Assembly: GCF_000412335.2 (NCBI RefSeq)
Contig: NZ_KE161030.1
Coordinates: forward strand, 3,712,626-3,776,625
Length of the DNA: 64,000 nt
Source of the DNA: Cedecea davisae DSM 4568
GTDB lineage: Bacteria > Pseudomonadota > Gammaproteobacteria > Enterobacterales > Enterobacteriaceae
Direction: 5' to 3'
The position numbers and the translations under genes are program-made. The notes beneath the pieces were generated by a model. It was given only the letters and a program-made list of their open reading frames with translations, searched no databases and was not told where the DNA came from. Shown here in pieces: positions 51,784-61,743 of the stretch. Within the stretch, counting starts at the first letter, position 1; every line of letters begins with the position of its first letter.

Positions 51784-53148
51784 TTGATTACACATATTAG
51801 CCCGCTTGGCTCAATGGATATGTTGTCGCAGCTGGAAGTCGATATGCTTAAACGCACGGCCAGCAGCGACCTTTATCAACTGTTTCGTAACTGCTCGCTG
51901 GCGGTGCTTAATTCCGGCAGCCAGACCGACAGCAGCAAAGAGCTGCTGTCCCGCTTTCAGAACTTCGATATCAACGTGTTACGCCGTGAACGCGGCGTAA
52001 AACTCGAACTTATCAACCCACCGGAAGACGCCTTTGTAGACGGCAGGATCATTCGTGCGCTGCAGGCCAACCTGTTTGCGGTACTGCGAGACATTCTGTT
52101 CGTTAACGGTCAAATCACCAATGCTGGCCGTTTCCAGCATCTGAATAAAGAAAACTCCATTCATATCACCAACATGGTGTTTTCCATTTTACGAAATGCC
52201 CGTGCGCTACACGTCGGCGAGGCTCCGAACCTGGTTGTTTGCTGGGGCGGCCACTCGATTAACGAAAACGAATACCTCTACGCCCGCCGCGTCGGCACCC
52301 AGCTCGGCCTGCGCGAGTTGAATATCTGTACCGGCTGCGGGCCTGGCGTGATGGAAGCGCCGATGAAAGGTGCCGCCGTGGGCCACGCTCAGCAGCGCTA
52401 TAAAGAAGGCCGCTTTATCGGCCTTACGGAGCCATCAATCATCGCCGCCGAGCCGCCTAACCCGTTGGTTAACGAACTGATTATCATGCCGGACATTGAA
52501 AAACGGCTTGAGGCATTCGTGCGTATCGCCCACGGCATCATCATCTTCCCGGGCGGCGTGGGTACGGCAGAAGAGCTGCTTTACCTGCTGGGCATCCTGA
52601 TGAACCCGCATAACCATGACCAGGTACTGCCGTTAATTCTGACCGGGCCAAAAGAGAGCGCCGATTACTTCCGCGTGCTGGACGAATTTATCGTCAACAC
52701 GCTGGGCGAAACCGCACGCCGCCATTACAAAATCATCATCGATGACGCTGTAGAAGTGGCGCGGCTGATGAAAAAAGCCATGCCGCAGGTTAAAGAGAAC
52801 CGCCGCGAAACCGGAGATGCCTACGGGTTTAACTGGTCAATTCGCATTGCGCCGGACCTGCAAATGCCGTTTGAACCAACCCACGAGAATATGGCTAACC
52901 TGCAACTCTACCCCGATCAGCCGGCAGAAAAACTGGCGGCTTCGCTGCGCCGCGCCTTCTCCGGGATTGTGGCGGGTAACGTCAAAGAGGCCGGGATCCA
53001 CGCGATAGAAAAATTCGGCCCGTATAAAATTCACGGTGACCCGGAAATGATGCAGCGCATGGACGCTCTGCTACAGGGCTTTGTCGCTCAGCACCGCATG
53101 AAGCTTCCGGGCAGCGCCTACATTCCCTGCTACGAAATCGTGCGTTAA
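51784..53148 (+). CDS. ppnN: Pyrimidine/purine nucleotide 5'-monophosphate nucleosidase PpnN
   Basis: 454 aa, the E. coli length, with a TTG start preceded by TAAGGAG. It hydrolyses nucleoside monophosphates to base and ribose 5-phosphate and is stimulated by (p)ppGpp. The central LOG-type Rossmann domain has [16 protein letters not shown] and [16 protein letters not shown] with the conserved glutamates. N-terminal and C-terminal extensions are of the PpnN type. Confidence 0.96.
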   Translation: MITHISPLGSMDMLSQLEVDMLKRTASSDLYQLFRNCSLAVLNSGSQTDSSKELLSRFQNFDINVLRRERGVKLELINPPEDAFVDGRIIRALQANLFAVLRDILFVNGQITNAGRFQHLNKENSIHITNMVFSILRNARALHVGEAPNLVVCWGGHSINENEYLYARRVGTQLGLRELNICTGCGPGVMEAPMKGAAVGHAQQRYKEGRFIGLTEPSIIAAEPPNPLVNELIIMPDIEKRLEAFVRIAHGIIIFPGGVGTAEELLYLLGILMNPHNHDQVLPLILTGPKESADYFRVLDEFIVNTLGETARRHYKIIIDDAVEVARLMKKAMPQVKENRRETGDAYGFNWSIRIAPDLQMPFEPTHENMANLQLYPDQPAEKLAASLRRAFSGIVAGNVKEAGIHAIEKFGPYKIHGDPEMMQRMDALLQGFVAQHRMKLPGSAYIPCYEIVR

Positions 53149-53156
53149 TCACAAAC

Positions 53157-53184
53157 GGGCGGCCGCTGGTCGCCCTTCTTTTTT
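53157..53184 (+). terminator. ppnN terminator
   Basis: GGGCGGCC/GGTCGCCC forms an 8-bp stem (one G-T pair) with a 3-nt loop, followed by TTCTTTTTT. It begins 9 bp after the ppnN stop. Confidence 0.88.
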
Positions 53185-53612
53185 ACCCTCGTCCGCTCCA
53201 GTTAATCGATTGCGTTCACATCTAAACCGCCAAACATCACGCCTACAGATAAATCCTCGTAGAAAAAACCTGTTTTACCCACTTTCTCCAGTGAAAACCG
53301 AGTTATTTGGTCGGGTATAATTTATTGCATCATCCGCAAGTGATAGGCTTCACGCCCATAAATTTCACGATGATATACATGAACAGATTGTTATGCGGAA
53401 TTGTTACGCTAATGACGTAGATTATCGCATTTGGGATCGCGATCACTGATACATAGGCGACATAAATGTATCTTTCCGCCCGCTGATTATTACGGGCCAC
53501 AACTACTATAAAAACGCCCGTCGCCAGAATTTAGTTTCAGCAGTTATGACCATAACGTCGTTTTAACTGCGAATTTTTCAACATTGCACGAAACATTCCT
53601 TTGGAGAAGTTG
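53185..53612 (+). other. Long sdaC upstream region
   Basis: A 428-bp AT-rich gap before sdaC. I see no ORF with coding support, no tRNA and no strong hairpin. It contains a CRP-like site (53432-53447) and presumably the sdaC promoter and further regulator sites. The antisense frame open from sdaC into this region looks like a shadow. Confidence 0.5.
53432..53447 (+). promoter_or_regulatory. CRP-like site upstream of sdaC
   Basis: TGGGA-N6-TCACT differs from the CRP consensus TGTGA-N6-TCACA by one base in each half. It lies about 170 bp before the sdaC start. CRP control of sdaCB is reported in E. coli; this site is a candidate only. Confidence 0.45.
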
Positions 53613-54902
53613 ATGGAAACCACTCAAACCAGCAGTATTGTCTCTGCTGAGAAAAAAGGCGCATGGCGCAAGACCGACACCATGTGGATGCTGGGCCTGT
53701 ACGGCACAGCGATTGGGGCAGGTGTTCTGTTCCTGCCAATTAACGCCGGTGTAGGTGGTCTGATCCCACTGTTCATCATGGCGATCCTTGCATTCCCGAT
53801 GACCTTCTTCGCACACCGCGGTATGACCCGCTTCGTGCTGTCCGGTAAAAATCCGGGCGAAGACATCACCGAAGTTGTAGAAGAACACTTCGGCGTCGGC
53901 GCGGGTAAACTGATTACCCTGCTGTACTTCTTCGCTATCTACCCAATCCTGCTGGTTTACAGCGTGGCAATCACCAATACCGTAGACAGCTTCATTACCC
54001 ACCAGCTGGGTATGACGTCTCCACCGCGTGCCATTCTCTCCCTGATTCTGATTGTCGGCATGATGACCATCGTACGTTTCGGCGAGCAGATGATCGTGAA
54101 GGCGATGAGCATCCTGGTATTCCCGTTTGTTGCGGCCCTGATGGTTCTGGCGCTGTACCTGATTCCTAACTGGAGCGGCGCGGCATTTGAAACGCTTTCC
54201 TTCAGCGCAACCCCGGCAACCGGCAGCGGCCTGTGGATGACCCTGTGGCTGGCAATTCCAGTAATGGTGTTCTCCTTCAACCACTCCCCGATCATCTCCT
54301 CCTTCGCGGTAGCGAAGCGTGAAGAGTACGGCGAAGGCGCAGAGAAAAAATGCTCCAGCATTCTGGCTCGTGCACACATCATGATGGTGCTGACCGTAAT
54401 GTTCTTCGTATTCAGCTGCGTGCTGAGCCTGTCCCCGGCTGACCTGGCGGCGGCAAAAGCGCAGAACATTTCTATCCTGTCCTACCTGGCTAACCACTTT
54501 AACGCACCGGTTATCGCCTGGATGGCGCCAATCATTGCGATGATTGCGATTACTAAATCCTTCCTCGGCCACTATCTGGGCGCTCGTGAAGGCTTCAACG
54601 GTATGGTTATCAAGTCTCTGCGCGGCAAAGGCAAGAGCATTGAAATCAACAAACTGAACAAAATCACCGCGCTGTTCATGCTGGTGACCACCTGGGCAGT
54701 CGCTACGCTGAACCCAAGCATCCTGGGTATGATTGAAACTCTGGGTGGCCCGGTTATCGCGATGATCCTGTTCCTGATGCCGATGTATGCGATTCAGAAA
54801 GTACCGGCTATGCGTAAATACAGCGGCCATATCAGCAACGTATTCGTTGTGATTATGGGCCTGATTGCCATCTCCGCTATCTTCTACTCGCTGTTCAGCT
54901 AA
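53613..54902 (+). CDS. sdaC: Serine transporter SdaC (proton symporter)
   Basis: 429 aa, the E. coli length. A serine-specific inner-membrane symporter of the HAAAP family with about 11 membrane helices. The first conserved block is [37 protein letters not shown] and [18 protein letters not shown] follow. ATG at 53613 has the SD TTTGGAGAAG. It forms an operon with the serine deaminase sdaB. Codon use is biased as for a well-expressed gene. Confidence 0.98.
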   Translation: METTQTSSIVSAEKKGAWRKTDTMWMLGLYGTAIGAGVLFLPINAGVGGLIPLFIMAILAFPMTFFAHRGMTRFVLSGKNPGEDITEVVEEHFGVGAGKLITLLYFFAIYPILLVYSVAITNTVDSFITHQLGMTSPPRAILSLILIVGMMTIVRFGEQMIVKAMSILVFPFVAALMVLALYLIPNWSGAAFETLSFSATPATGSGLWMTLWLAIPVMVFSFNHSPIISSFAVAKREEYGEGAEKKCSSILARAHIMMVLTVMFFVFSCVLSLSPADLAAAKAQNISILSYLANHFNAPVIAWMAPIIAMIAITKSFLGHYLGAREGFNGMVIKSLRGKGKSIEINKLNKITALFMLVTTWAVATLNPSILGMIETLGGPVIAMILFLMPMYAIQKVPAMRKYSGHISNVFVVIMGLIAISAIFYSLFS

Positions 54903-54912
54903 GCCTTCTAAA

Positions 54913-54940
54913 AGCCGCCCTTCGCGGGCGGCTCTCTTCT
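54913..54940 (+). terminator. Intercistronic hairpin between sdaC and sdaB
   Basis: AGCCGCCC/GGGCGGCT, an 8-bp perfect stem with a TTCGC loop, is followed by CTCTTCT. The weak T tract suggests partial termination, giving less sdaB than sdaC, or 3'-end stabilisation of sdaC mRNA. Confidence 0.65.
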
Positions 54941-54966
54941 TTAAGTCTCTTACGCAGGGAAGTCTC

Positions 54967-56334
54967 ATGATTAGCGTATTCGACATTTTCAAAATCGGTA
55001 TCGGCCCATCCAGCTCTCATACCGTCGGCCCAATGAAGGCCGGTAAACAGTTCTCTGATGACCTGATTGAGCGCGGCATTCTGCACGATATCACCCGCGT
55101 GGTGGTTGACGTCTACGGCTCGCTTTCCCTGACGGGGAAAGGGCACCACACCGATATCGCCATCATTATGGGGCTGGCCGGTAATCTGCCGGACACCGTT
55201 GATATCGACTCAATCCCACATGTGATTCAGGACGTTAATACCCACGGGCGCCTGATGCTGGCCAACGGTCAGCACGAAGTAGAGTTCCCGGTGGACAGCT
55301 GCATGAATTTCCATGCCGATAACCTGGCATTGCATGAAAACGGCATGCGCATTAGCGCTCTGGCCGGTGACAAAGTGCTGTACACCCAAACCTACTACTC
55401 CATCGGCGGCGGTTTTATCGTTGATGAAGCGCACTTTGGGCAGCAAAGCGAAAACAGCGTAAGCGTGCCTTATCCGTATAAAAACGCTGCGGATTTACAG
55501 CGCCATTGCCGCGAAACCGGCCTGTCGCTCTCCGGCCTGATGATGCTGAACGAACGGGCGCTGCATACTCAGGAAGAGATTGACGCCCACTTTGCCGCCG
55601 TTTGGGAAGTCATGCGTAGCGGAATTGAGCGCGGTATTACTACCGAAGGCGTGTTGCCGGGCAAAATGCGCGTACCGCGCCGCGCCGCCGCCCTGCGCCG
55701 TATGCTGGTAACCAGCGACAAAAACAGCTCTGACCCGATGGCCGTAGTGGACTGGATCAACATGTTTGCGCTGGCGGTCAACGAAGAGAACGCAGCCGGT
55801 GGCCGCGTCGTCACCGCGCCCACCAACGGAGCCTGCGGTATTGTTCCTGCGGTTCTGGCCTACTACGACAAATTTATTCGTCAAGTGAATGCCAACTCCT
55901 GCGCCCGCTACTTCCTGGCGGCCGGGGCAATTGGCACGCTGTACAAAATGAACGCCTCAATCTCCGGCGCGGAAGTGGGCTGCCAGGGTGAAGTCGGCGT
56001 GGCTTGTTCCATGGCTGCGGCCGGTCTGGCGGAACTGCTGGGCGGAAGCCCTACTCAGGTTTGCATCGCCGCAGAAATCGGCATGGAGCACAACCTGGGG
56101 CTGACCTGTGACCCGGTTGCCGGGCAGGTTCAGGTGCCGTGCATCGAACGTAACGCCATTGCTGCGGTAAAAGCGGTGAACGCCGCTCGCATGGCAATGC
56201 GCCGTACCAGCGAACCTCGTGTCTGCCTGGATAAAGTTATCGAAACGATGTATGAAACCGGCAAGGACATGAACGCCAAGTATCGCGAAACCTCTCGCGG
56301 TGGCCTGGCGCTGAAAATTGTCGCCTGTGACTAA
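54967..56334 (+). CDS. sdaB: L-serine deaminase SdaB (iron-sulfur)
   Basis: 455 aa, the E. coli length. It converts L-serine to pyruvate and ammonia using an oxygen-labile [4Fe-4S] cluster. SSSHTVGPMKAGKQF in the N-terminal (beta) domain binds substrate. Cluster cysteines are in TNGACGIVPAVLAYY and in the later alpha-domain cysteine motifs (VGCQGEVGVACSMAAAG, LTCDPVAGQVQVPCIERN). ATG at 54967 follows GGGAAGTCTC; the longer frame overlaps sdaC. Confidence 0.98.
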   Translation: MISVFDIFKIGIGPSSSHTVGPMKAGKQFSDDLIERGILHDITRVVVDVYGSLSLTGKGHHTDIAIIMGLAGNLPDTVDIDSIPHVIQDVNTHGRLMLANGQHEVEFPVDSCMNFHADNLALHENGMRISALAGDKVLYTQTYYSIGGGFIVDEAHFGQQSENSVSVPYPYKNAADLQRHCRETGLSLSGLMMLNERALHTQEEIDAHFAAVWEVMRSGIERGITTEGVLPGKMRVPRRAAALRRMLVTSDKNSSDPMAVVDWINMFALAVNEENAAGGRVVTAPTNGACGIVPAVLAYYDKFIRQVNANSCARYFLAAGAIGTLYKMNASISGAEVGCQGEVGVACSMAAAGLAELLGGSPTQVCIAAEIGMEHNLGLTCDPVAGQVQVPCIERNAIAAVKAVNAARMAMRRTSEPRVCLDKVIETMYETGKDMNAKYRETSRGGLALKIVACD

Positions 56335-56336
56335 GC

Positions 56337-56366
56337 AGAAAGGCTCCCATCGGGAGCCTTTCTTTT
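56337..56366. terminator. Bidirectional terminator after sdaB
   Basis: GGCTCCC/GGGAGCC, extended by AAA/TTT, has a 3-nt loop with TTTCTTTT on the plus side. The convergent aminotransferase gene ends inside its edge. Confidence 0.85.
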
Positions 56367-57549
56367 AGAGTGATGCTTTCAGCCGCTTCACCGCTTCAAC
56401 CAGCTGTTCATCGGTCGCCGTCGCATAGGAGAAGCGCAGCGTGCGCTTATCGGCACGATCGCTAAAGAAGAATTCCCCGGGAACATAAACCACGCCGTTC
56501 TCCAGCGTTTTTTGCAGCCAGGCGGTGGTATCAAACTCGTAGCGGAACGAGGCCCAGAGGAACATCCCGCCCTGAGGCTGATTGAACGTAATATGCTCGC
56601 TCAGCTCTTCTTCCAGCAGACGCGAAAGCGTCAGACATTTCTGCCTGTAGGCTTCACGAATCAGCTCAATCTGCGGATTTAACCTGCCCAGAGTCAGGTA
56701 GGCAGCCGTCAGAGACTGGGTAAAAGAATTGGCGTGAAGGTCGGTAGCCTGCTTGATAATAGCGACCTTTTGCTTCATCCACTCCGGCAGAATAATCCAG
56801 CCAACGCGCAGCCCCGGCGCCAGAATTTTAGAGAACGTTGAAGTATAAACTACGTGGTCGGCATAGCCCTGCTCCGTCGCTATCTGAAGCAGCGTTTTTT
56901 CGCGGCGGTCGGTAAAGCTGATGGCGCCGTATGGATCGTCCTCGATTATCACGAAATCATATTCGGCGGCGAGTTTTACCAGCTTCTCGCGGCGCTCTGC
57001 GCTCATCGTTGTTCCGCTCGGGTTACCAAAAGTCGGCACCAGATAGACGCCTTTAATGCGCGTAGTTTTCAGCAGCGCTTCCAGCTCATCAACGATCATT
57101 CCGTGCTCATCACCGCCGACCGACGCAACTTTAGCGCCCGTCAGGCTAAGGATTTGCAGCGTTGCCAGGTACGTTGGGCGTTCAACCACAAATACGTCGC
57201 CCTCATCCACCAGGCCGCGCATCAGCAAGTCCAGCGCCTGCTGCGATCCGGAGGTAATCAGTAATTGGTCGCTACGGGTCGTTATCCCGCGCTCCCGGCA
57301 AAGCTCAACCAGCTGCTCACGCAGCTCGCTATTGCCCTCGGTCAGCCCATACTGGAAGGCCTCATTGAAGTTCTCTTCCAGCGCTTTGCGGGTCGCCAGT
57401 TCCAGCCCTTCTCTGTCGAAAAGGTCGCTGGAAGGAATACCGCCGGCCAGCGAAATCACGCCCGGCATTTTGCTGTGTTTAAGGAGTTCACGAATGGCCG
57501 AAGGTTGCAGGTTTTGAATACGTTGCGCGAGGTGTTTAGTGTTACTCAT
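56365..57549 (-). CDS. PLP-dependent aminotransferase (class I, 2-aminoadipate/LysN-like)
   Basis: A 394-aa fold-type I aminotransferase. Substrate and PLP regions: VISLAGGIPSSDLF, ITSGSQQALDLLMRGL, PTFGNPSGTTMS, EDDPYGAISF, and the Schiff-base lysine in TSTFSKILAPGLRVGW. The order and wording fit the KAT/AADAT group that handles aromatic or 2-aminoadipate substrates; the exact substrate is not visible. There is no MocR-type HTH domain. The gene is absent between sdaB and xni in E. coli K-12. It lies divergent from xni. Confidence 0.88.
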   Translation of the reverse strand: MSNTKHLAQRIQNLQPSAIRELLKHSKMPGVISLAGGIPSSDLFDREGLELATRKALEENFNEAFQYGLTEGNSELREQLVELCRERGITTRSDQLLITSGSQQALDLLMRGLVDEGDVFVVERPTYLATLQILSLTGAKVASVGGDEHGMIVDELEALLKTTRIKGVYLVPTFGNPSGTTMSAERREKLVKLAAEYDFVIIEDDPYGAISFTDRREKTLLQIATEQGYADHVVYTSTFSKILAPGLRVGWIILPEWMKQKVAIIKQATDLHANSFTQSLTAAYLTLGRLNPQIELIREAYRQKCLTLSRLLEEELSEHITFNQPQGGMFLWASFRYEFDTTAWLQKTLENGVVYVPGEFFFSDRADKRTLRFSYATATDEQLVEAVKRLKASL

Positions 57550-57731
57550 ATGATGTTCTCTATTTTTTTATTCGCCAGAAATATACATAGCCCCCTAACG
57601 ACTACGCAATGTCTTTCCATCTTTAGTTAATAAGGTTTCTGCGAGAAAGATTCCTGATTTCTGCGATGAGAATAGCTCATGATGGCGGGAAGTGTTAGGC
57701 TAAGACAATCCTTGTTAAAGGTAAATTTCTT

Positions 57732-58490
57732 ATGTCTATTCATTTACTTATCGTCGATGCGTTAAACCTGATCCGCCGCATACATGCGGTACAAGGCTCT
57801 CCCTGCGTTGAAACCTGCCTGCACGCCCTCGAACAATTAATTAACCACAGCCAGCCAACGCACGCGGTAGCGGTGTTCGACGACGAAGAACGTCGGGACG
57901 GCTGGCGTCATCAGGTATTGCCGGACTACAAAGCCGGGCGCTCTCCTATGCCGGAAAACCTGCATGCAGAAATGCCCAACCTGCGCGAAGCCTTTACCCG
58001 GCGCGGCGTACAGTGCTGGCACTCAAAAGGAAACGAAGCTGACGACCTGGCCGCAACTCTGGCGGTCAAAGTCGCTTCCGGCGGCCACCGGGCAACCATC
58101 GTCTCCACGGATAAAGGCTACTGTCAGCTACTGGCTCCGACTTTGCAAATCCGCGACTACTTCCAGAAACGCTGGCTTGACGCCCCTTTTATTGAGCATG
58201 AATACGGCGTGCAGCCCGGCCAGCTCGGTGATTTCTGGGGCCTGGCGGGCATCAGCAGCAGTAAAATTCCAGGCGTGCCCGGCATCGGTCCTAAAAGCGC
58301 GACGCAGCTCATCAATACGTTCTCCACTCTGGAAGAGATTTATCAGCGGCTTGATGAAGTCCCGGAAAAATGGCGTAAAAAGCTTGAGCAGCACAAACAG
58401 AGCGCGTTCGTCAGCCGCCAGGTTGCAAGGCTACAAACGGATTTACAGCTGGATGGTAATTTACAGCAGCTAAGGCTGGCGGGGAGTTGA
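57732..58490 (+). CDS. xni: Flap endonuclease Xni (ExoIX)
   Basis: A 252-aa protein (E. coli 251) related to the 5'-3' nuclease domain of Pol I. Motifs: [61 protein letters not shown], and the helix-three-turn-helix [15 protein letters not shown]. It is shorter in metal ligands than Pol I, as in other Xni proteins, so flap cleavage is its proposed role. Downstream is a short CCCTCACCC hairpin shared with rlmM. Confidence 0.95.
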   Translation: MSIHLLIVDALNLIRRIHAVQGSPCVETCLHALEQLINHSQPTHAVAVFDDEERRDGWRHQVLPDYKAGRSPMPENLHAEMPNLREAFTRRGVQCWHSKGNEADDLAATLAVKVASGGHRATIVSTDKGYCQLLAPTLQIRDYFQKRWLDAPFIEHEYGVQPGQLGDFWGLAGISSSKIPGVPGIGPKSATQLINTFSTLEEIYQRLDEVPEKWRKKLEQHKQSAFVSRQVARLQTDLQLDGNLQQLRLAGS

Positions 58491-58513
58491 CCCTCACCCG
58501 GCAAGGGTGAGGG
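58491..58513. terminator. CCCTCACCC hairpin between xni and rlmM
   Basis: CCCTCACCC and its exact complement GGGTGAGGG are separated by 5 nt between the convergent xni and rlmM genes. It shares its arm sequence with the REP-like elements at 28805-28928 and 39211-39258. There is no T-run, so it may be a repeat, not a true terminator. Confidence 0.6.
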
Positions 58514-58523
58514 AAAGTGTCTA

Positions 58524-59624
58524 TCAGCGCTCGTCGCGACGGCCGCCAGTGGCAGCCCACCAGCGGCGGATATGCACGGTAACTTCTTCGCGGTCGTGAT
58601 AAAGCTGGCGAGCCTTAATCTCGGCGTTAATTCCGTTTTCTTCCAGCTTCTCGCGGATCTGCGCCAGGTTCTGGGAGACTTCCTCATAGCGCTTTTTCAT
58701 CGGCAGCTTGAGGTTAAAAATAGTCTCACGGCACCAGCCGTTCACCAGCCAGGTCGCCATCAGGCTGGCGACTTTTGCTGGTTTTTCAACCATATCGCAA
58801 ACCATCCACGAAATATTGGCACGCGTCGGGCGGTATTTAAAACCATCCTCGCGCAGCCAGGTTACCTGCCCGGTATCCATCAGGCTTTGTGCCATCGGGC
58901 CGTTATCAACGGAAGAAACCCACATGTTGCGCTTCACCAGCTGATAGGTCCAGCCGCCGGGGCAAGCGCCCAAATCAACCGCATACATGCCGTTTGCCAG
59001 ACGTTCATCCCACTCGTCCGCGGGGATAAAGACGTGAAACGCCTCTTCCAGCTTCAGCGTTGAGCGGCTCGGCGCGTCGGACGGGAACTTAAGGCGCGGA
59101 ATGCCCATATAGAACGGTGAATTGTTGGTGGTGTACGAATACCCGGTATAGCAGCAGCCTGGGGCGATAAAGAATACGTGTACCACCGGGCGTTTTGGCG
59201 TCTCGTAGTTAGTCAGCACCCCGGCTTCACGCAGGCTGGAACGCAGCGGCACGGTGAACTTGCGGCAGAACTTCATCAGCTCTTTGCTTTCGTTAGTGTC
59301 CGCCACCTCAACGCGCAGGTCACCGCCTTTCTCAACCACGCCCTGTAACATGCCGACAACCGGCGTAATACGGTCTTCCGGCGGCAGATCTTTTAACAGC
59401 TCACCGGCAACGATCATCTGGCGGGCAAAAATCAGGTCGCTAAACGGCAGCTCGCGCGCCAGCTTATCCGCCTCTTCCGGCTGGTAGCATTCAAATACCA
59501 CGTAGCCGCTCTGTTCTTTAACACGGGCAAACCCGTAAACGCCGCGCTGCCCGGCTTTGTCGGTGATTTCTGCCGCACACTCTTTCTCAAAACCCTGGCG
59601 ACAGTACAAAATAACTTTATTCAT
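58524..59624 (-). CDS. rlmM: 23S rRNA 2'-O-methyltransferase RlmM (C2498)
   Basis: 366 aa, the E. coli length. It methylates the 2'-OH of C2498 in 23S rRNA before ribosome assembly. The N-terminal THUMP-like domain is followed by a Rossmann methyltransferase with [28 protein letters not shown] and [17 protein letters not shown]; the K-D-K-E type catalytic residues are expected in this block. Its start overlaps the ygdD stop by 8 bp. Confidence 0.97.
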   Translation of the reverse strand: MNKVILYCRQGFEKECAAEITDKAGQRGVYGFARVKEQSGYVVFECYQPEEADKLARELPFSDLIFARQMIVAGELLKDLPPEDRITPVVGMLQGVVEKGGDLRVEVADTNESKELMKFCRKFTVPLRSSLREAGVLTNYETPKRPVVHVFFIAPGCCYTGYSYTTNNSPFYMGIPRLKFPSDAPSRSTLKLEEAFHVFIPADEWDERLANGMYAVDLGACPGGWTYQLVKRNMWVSSVDNGPMAQSLMDTGQVTWLREDGFKYRPTRANISWMVCDMVEKPAKVASLMATWLVNGWCRETIFNLKLPMKKRYEEVSQNLAQIREKLEENGINAEIKARQLYHDREEVTVHIRRWWAATGGRRDER

Positions 59625-60012
59625 GGCTTACGCCCTTACGTTTCAGGCGCACAGCACCAATTAACATCAATATCCAACCGGCAAGGAAGCTTACGCCGCC
59701 CACCGGGGTAACAAACGCCCACAGCCGCAGATGCGACAGGGCAAGACAGTAGAGACTGCCGCTAAATAATACGGTCCCGAGCGCCATAAAGACGCTGCTC
59801 CAGTAGAACCAGATGCTGATGCGTCTCTGCATCGCCACCGCAAGGCCAAAAATAGCCAGGGTGTGAAATGCCTGATATTCAAGCCCGGTCTGGATCCAGC
59901 CCATCTCCACAACGCCCAGAGATTTGCTTAATACATGCGCCCCGAAGGCGCCCAGGGCAACAAAAACAAAGCCGCTGATGGCGGCAAAAATCAGCATGAA
60001 TCGGCTGGTCAT
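59617..60012 (-). CDS. ygdD: DUF423 inner-membrane protein YgdD
   Basis: A 131-aa protein, the E. coli length, with four hydrophobic helices (about residues 4-24, 44-60, 68-88 and 98-119). The conserved [11 protein letters not shown] motif is at residues 17-27 and [11 protein letters not shown] in the third helix. Function unknown. The gene lies between gcvA and rlmM on the same strand and overlaps rlmM. Confidence 0.93.
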   Translation of the reverse strand: MTSRFMLIFAAISGFVFVALGAFGAHVLSKSLGVVEMGWIQTGLEYQAFHTLAIFGLAVAMQRRISIWFYWSSVFMALGTVLFSGSLYCLALSHLRLWAFVTPVGGVSFLAGWILMLIGAVRLKRKGVSHE

Positions 60013-60031
60013 GGTGTAACCCTAAAAGTGA

Positions 60032-60048
60032 GGCGTGGCCTGGCCACG
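60032..60048 (-). terminator. Possible gcvA terminator
   Basis: GCGTGGCC/GGCCACGC with a 1-nt loop lies between gcvA and ygdD; on the minus strand TTTT follows after about 5 nt. It could limit read-through from gcvA into ygdD. Confidence 0.45.
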
Positions 60049-60058
60049 CGAAGATTGC

Positions 60059-60976
60059 TTATTGTTCGTAGCGAAAACGGAATTTTTCTTGCTCGCTGGC
60101 CGCCTTTGCCAGGATCCACTGTCGAAACGCGGCTATTTTACCCAGTTCTGCCTGACTGTCATGACAAACCAGATAAAAGGCGTTTTTACTCACCAGCACA
60201 TCGTTAAACGGGCAGACCAGGCGGCCGGCCTCTATTTCGGTTTGCGCCATCACGTTGTTAGCCAGCGCAATACCCTGACCGTGAATGGCGGCCTGGAGCA
60301 CCATCGCGCTGTGGCTGAAAATAGGCCCCTGCTGGACATTAATATGGCTCACCCCAAGCTGGCGGGTATAAGTCTGCCAGTCGCGGCGCGAAGCGTCATG
60401 CAATAAAGTGTGCTTAGCTAAATCTTCCGGCGTTTTAATCGGCTTATCGCCGGTGAGCAGCATAGGCGAGCATACCGGTAGCAAATATTCAGCATAAAGC
60501 TTTTCAACCCTGAGCCCCGGCCAGTTACCCCGACCATAGAATATCGCCACGTCCACATCGTCCGACAGCTTATCTTCCTGGCGGTCAACCGCCTGGATTC
60601 GCACGTCGATTCCCGGATAAGCTGAGTTAAAGCTTGTCAGGCGCGGCACCAGCCAGTGAATCGCAAAGCTTGGCAATAAACTGACCGTCAGTGCGCCTTT
60701 TGCGCTTCGCGCCTGCAGCTTGCGCGTGGCTTCGGTAAGCTGGGAAAAAATCTCTTTAATATCCTGATAATAGCTTTGCCCCTCTTCCGTCAGCAACAGC
60801 GAACGGTTGCGGCGACGGAACAGTTTCAGGCCGAGAAAATCCTCCAGAGACTTGATCTGGTGGCTTACAGCGGCCTGAGTGACAAACAGCTCCTCGGCCG
60901 CTTTAGTAAAACTCAAGTGACGGGCCGCCGCGTCAAAAACGCGCAGCGCATTCAGAGGTGGTAAACGCTTGGACAT
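60059..60976 (-). CDS. gcvA: LysR-type regulator GcvA
   Basis: 305 aa, the E. coli length. It activates the glycine cleavage operon gcvTHP and the sRNA gcvB in the presence of glycine. N-terminal HTH: LSFTKAAEELFVTQAAVSHQIKSLE (residues about 21-45). The effector-binding domain includes SLLPSFAIHWLVPRL. It is divergent from gcvB, 130 bp away, as in E. coli, so the shared gap should hold GcvA sites and its own autoregulated promoter. Confidence 0.97.
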   Translation of the reverse strand: MSKRLPPLNALRVFDAAARHLSFTKAAEELFVTQAAVSHQIKSLEDFLGLKLFRRRNRSLLLTEEGQSYYQDIKEIFSQLTEATRKLQARSAKGALTVSLLPSFAIHWLVPRLTSFNSAYPGIDVRIQAVDRQEDKLSDDVDVAIFYGRGNWPGLRVEKLYAEYLLPVCSPMLLTGDKPIKTPEDLAKHTLLHDASRRDWQTYTRQLGVSHINVQQGPIFSHSAMVLQAAIHGQGIALANNVMAQTEIEAGRLVCPFNDVLVSKNAFYLVCHDSQAELGKIAAFRQWILAKAASEQEKFRFRYEQ

Positions 60977-61070
60977 GGGTTATTTGGCTTAAGTGTTAAT
61001 AATGATTAACAAACAGATGCTGTTTGTTTACCTATTAGTTTTTTTTATCTGAGCCATTATAAATTGTCCG

Positions 61071-61099
61071 TTGAGGATGCACCAGCAAATACCTATAGT
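61071..61099 (+). promoter_or_regulatory. gcvB promoter
   Basis: TTGAGG (61071-61076) and TATAGT (61094-61099) have exact 17-nt spacing, with the RNA start 7 nt downstream. GcvA sites are expected just upstream (60977-61070), a T-rich stretch in which I see no gene. Confidence 0.8.
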
Positions 61100-61105
61100 G
61101 GCGGC

Positions 61106-61310
61106 ACTTCCTGAGTCGGAACGAAAAGTTGTCTGGAATGCGTGTTCTGGAGGGCTTTTGGCTTACGGTTGTGATGTTGTGTTGTTGTGTTTGCAATTGG
61201 TCTGACATTTCGGACCACGGTAGCTAAGCTACCCCTTTTCACTTCCTGTACATTTACCCTGTCTGTCCATAGTGATTAATGTAGCACCGCCGAATGCGGT
61301 GCTTTTTTTT
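61106..61310 (+). ncRNA. gcvB: GcvB small RNA
   Basis: 205 nt, the E. coli length. An Hfq-dependent sRNA that represses many amino-acid and peptide transporter mRNAs. The G/U-rich seed R1 around TGTGATGTTGTGTTGTTGTG (61171-61190) is intact, as is the CACTTCCTGTACATTTACCC region R2/R3. It ends in the terminator GCACCGCCGAATGCGGTGC with eight T. Induced through GcvA. Confidence 0.97.
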
Positions 61311-61319
61311 GCCTGCCGT

Positions 61320-61547
61320 TTACTTCTTCAGCTCAACCATCTCTTTCACGTCCGAGCGGTTAATCTGCTGCATGTTTCCGTTGGCGTCTTTGTACTTAAT
61401 CATACCGGTTTCGTCATCGGTCTTCGGCTTACCTTCAGAGACGATGGCACGCCCGTCGTTGGTATGCATGATGTAGTTAGGGCTGGAACAAGCTGCAAGT
61501 GCAAAAGTCATCATACAGGCAGAAACAATAGCGGCTGCTTTATTCAT
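61320..61547 (-). CDS. ygdI: Lipoprotein YgdI
   Basis: A 75-aa DUF903 lipoprotein (YgdI/YgdR family). The signal peptide ends in the lipobox LAAC with Cys20; SS at +2/+3 favours the outer membrane. The mature part, YIMHTNDGRAIVSEGKPK ending in NGNMQQINRSDVKEM, is a small SH3-like barrel. Function unknown. SD AAGGAGAAG precedes the ATG. Confidence 0.95.
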   Translation of the reverse strand: MNKAAAIVSACMMTFALAACSSPNYIMHTNDGRAIVSEGKPKTDDETGMIKYKDANGNMQQINRSDVKEMVELKK

Positions 61548-61743
61548 AATTCTTCTCCTTGTGCATAGAGTTTAATGCTACTTAAATCTCTTCTACTGAC
61601 AGTCGTAAACATCAGTCCAACAATAAATAGCATAACCTGCTTTTCCGATCTTGCCAGCAGAAGCGGACTATTCCGATGGTGACTGAAACCTTGTGCCGCG
61701 CCCTGATTTGCGCGACGATCTGTTCATTGACTTGAGGATCATC

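Noticed and set aside
53544-54992. 482-aa open frame on the minus strand over sdaC
   Set aside because: Its protein is rich in H, Q, N and D with no family resemblance. It is the antisense shadow of the codon-biased sdaC gene, which matches its homologue throughout.
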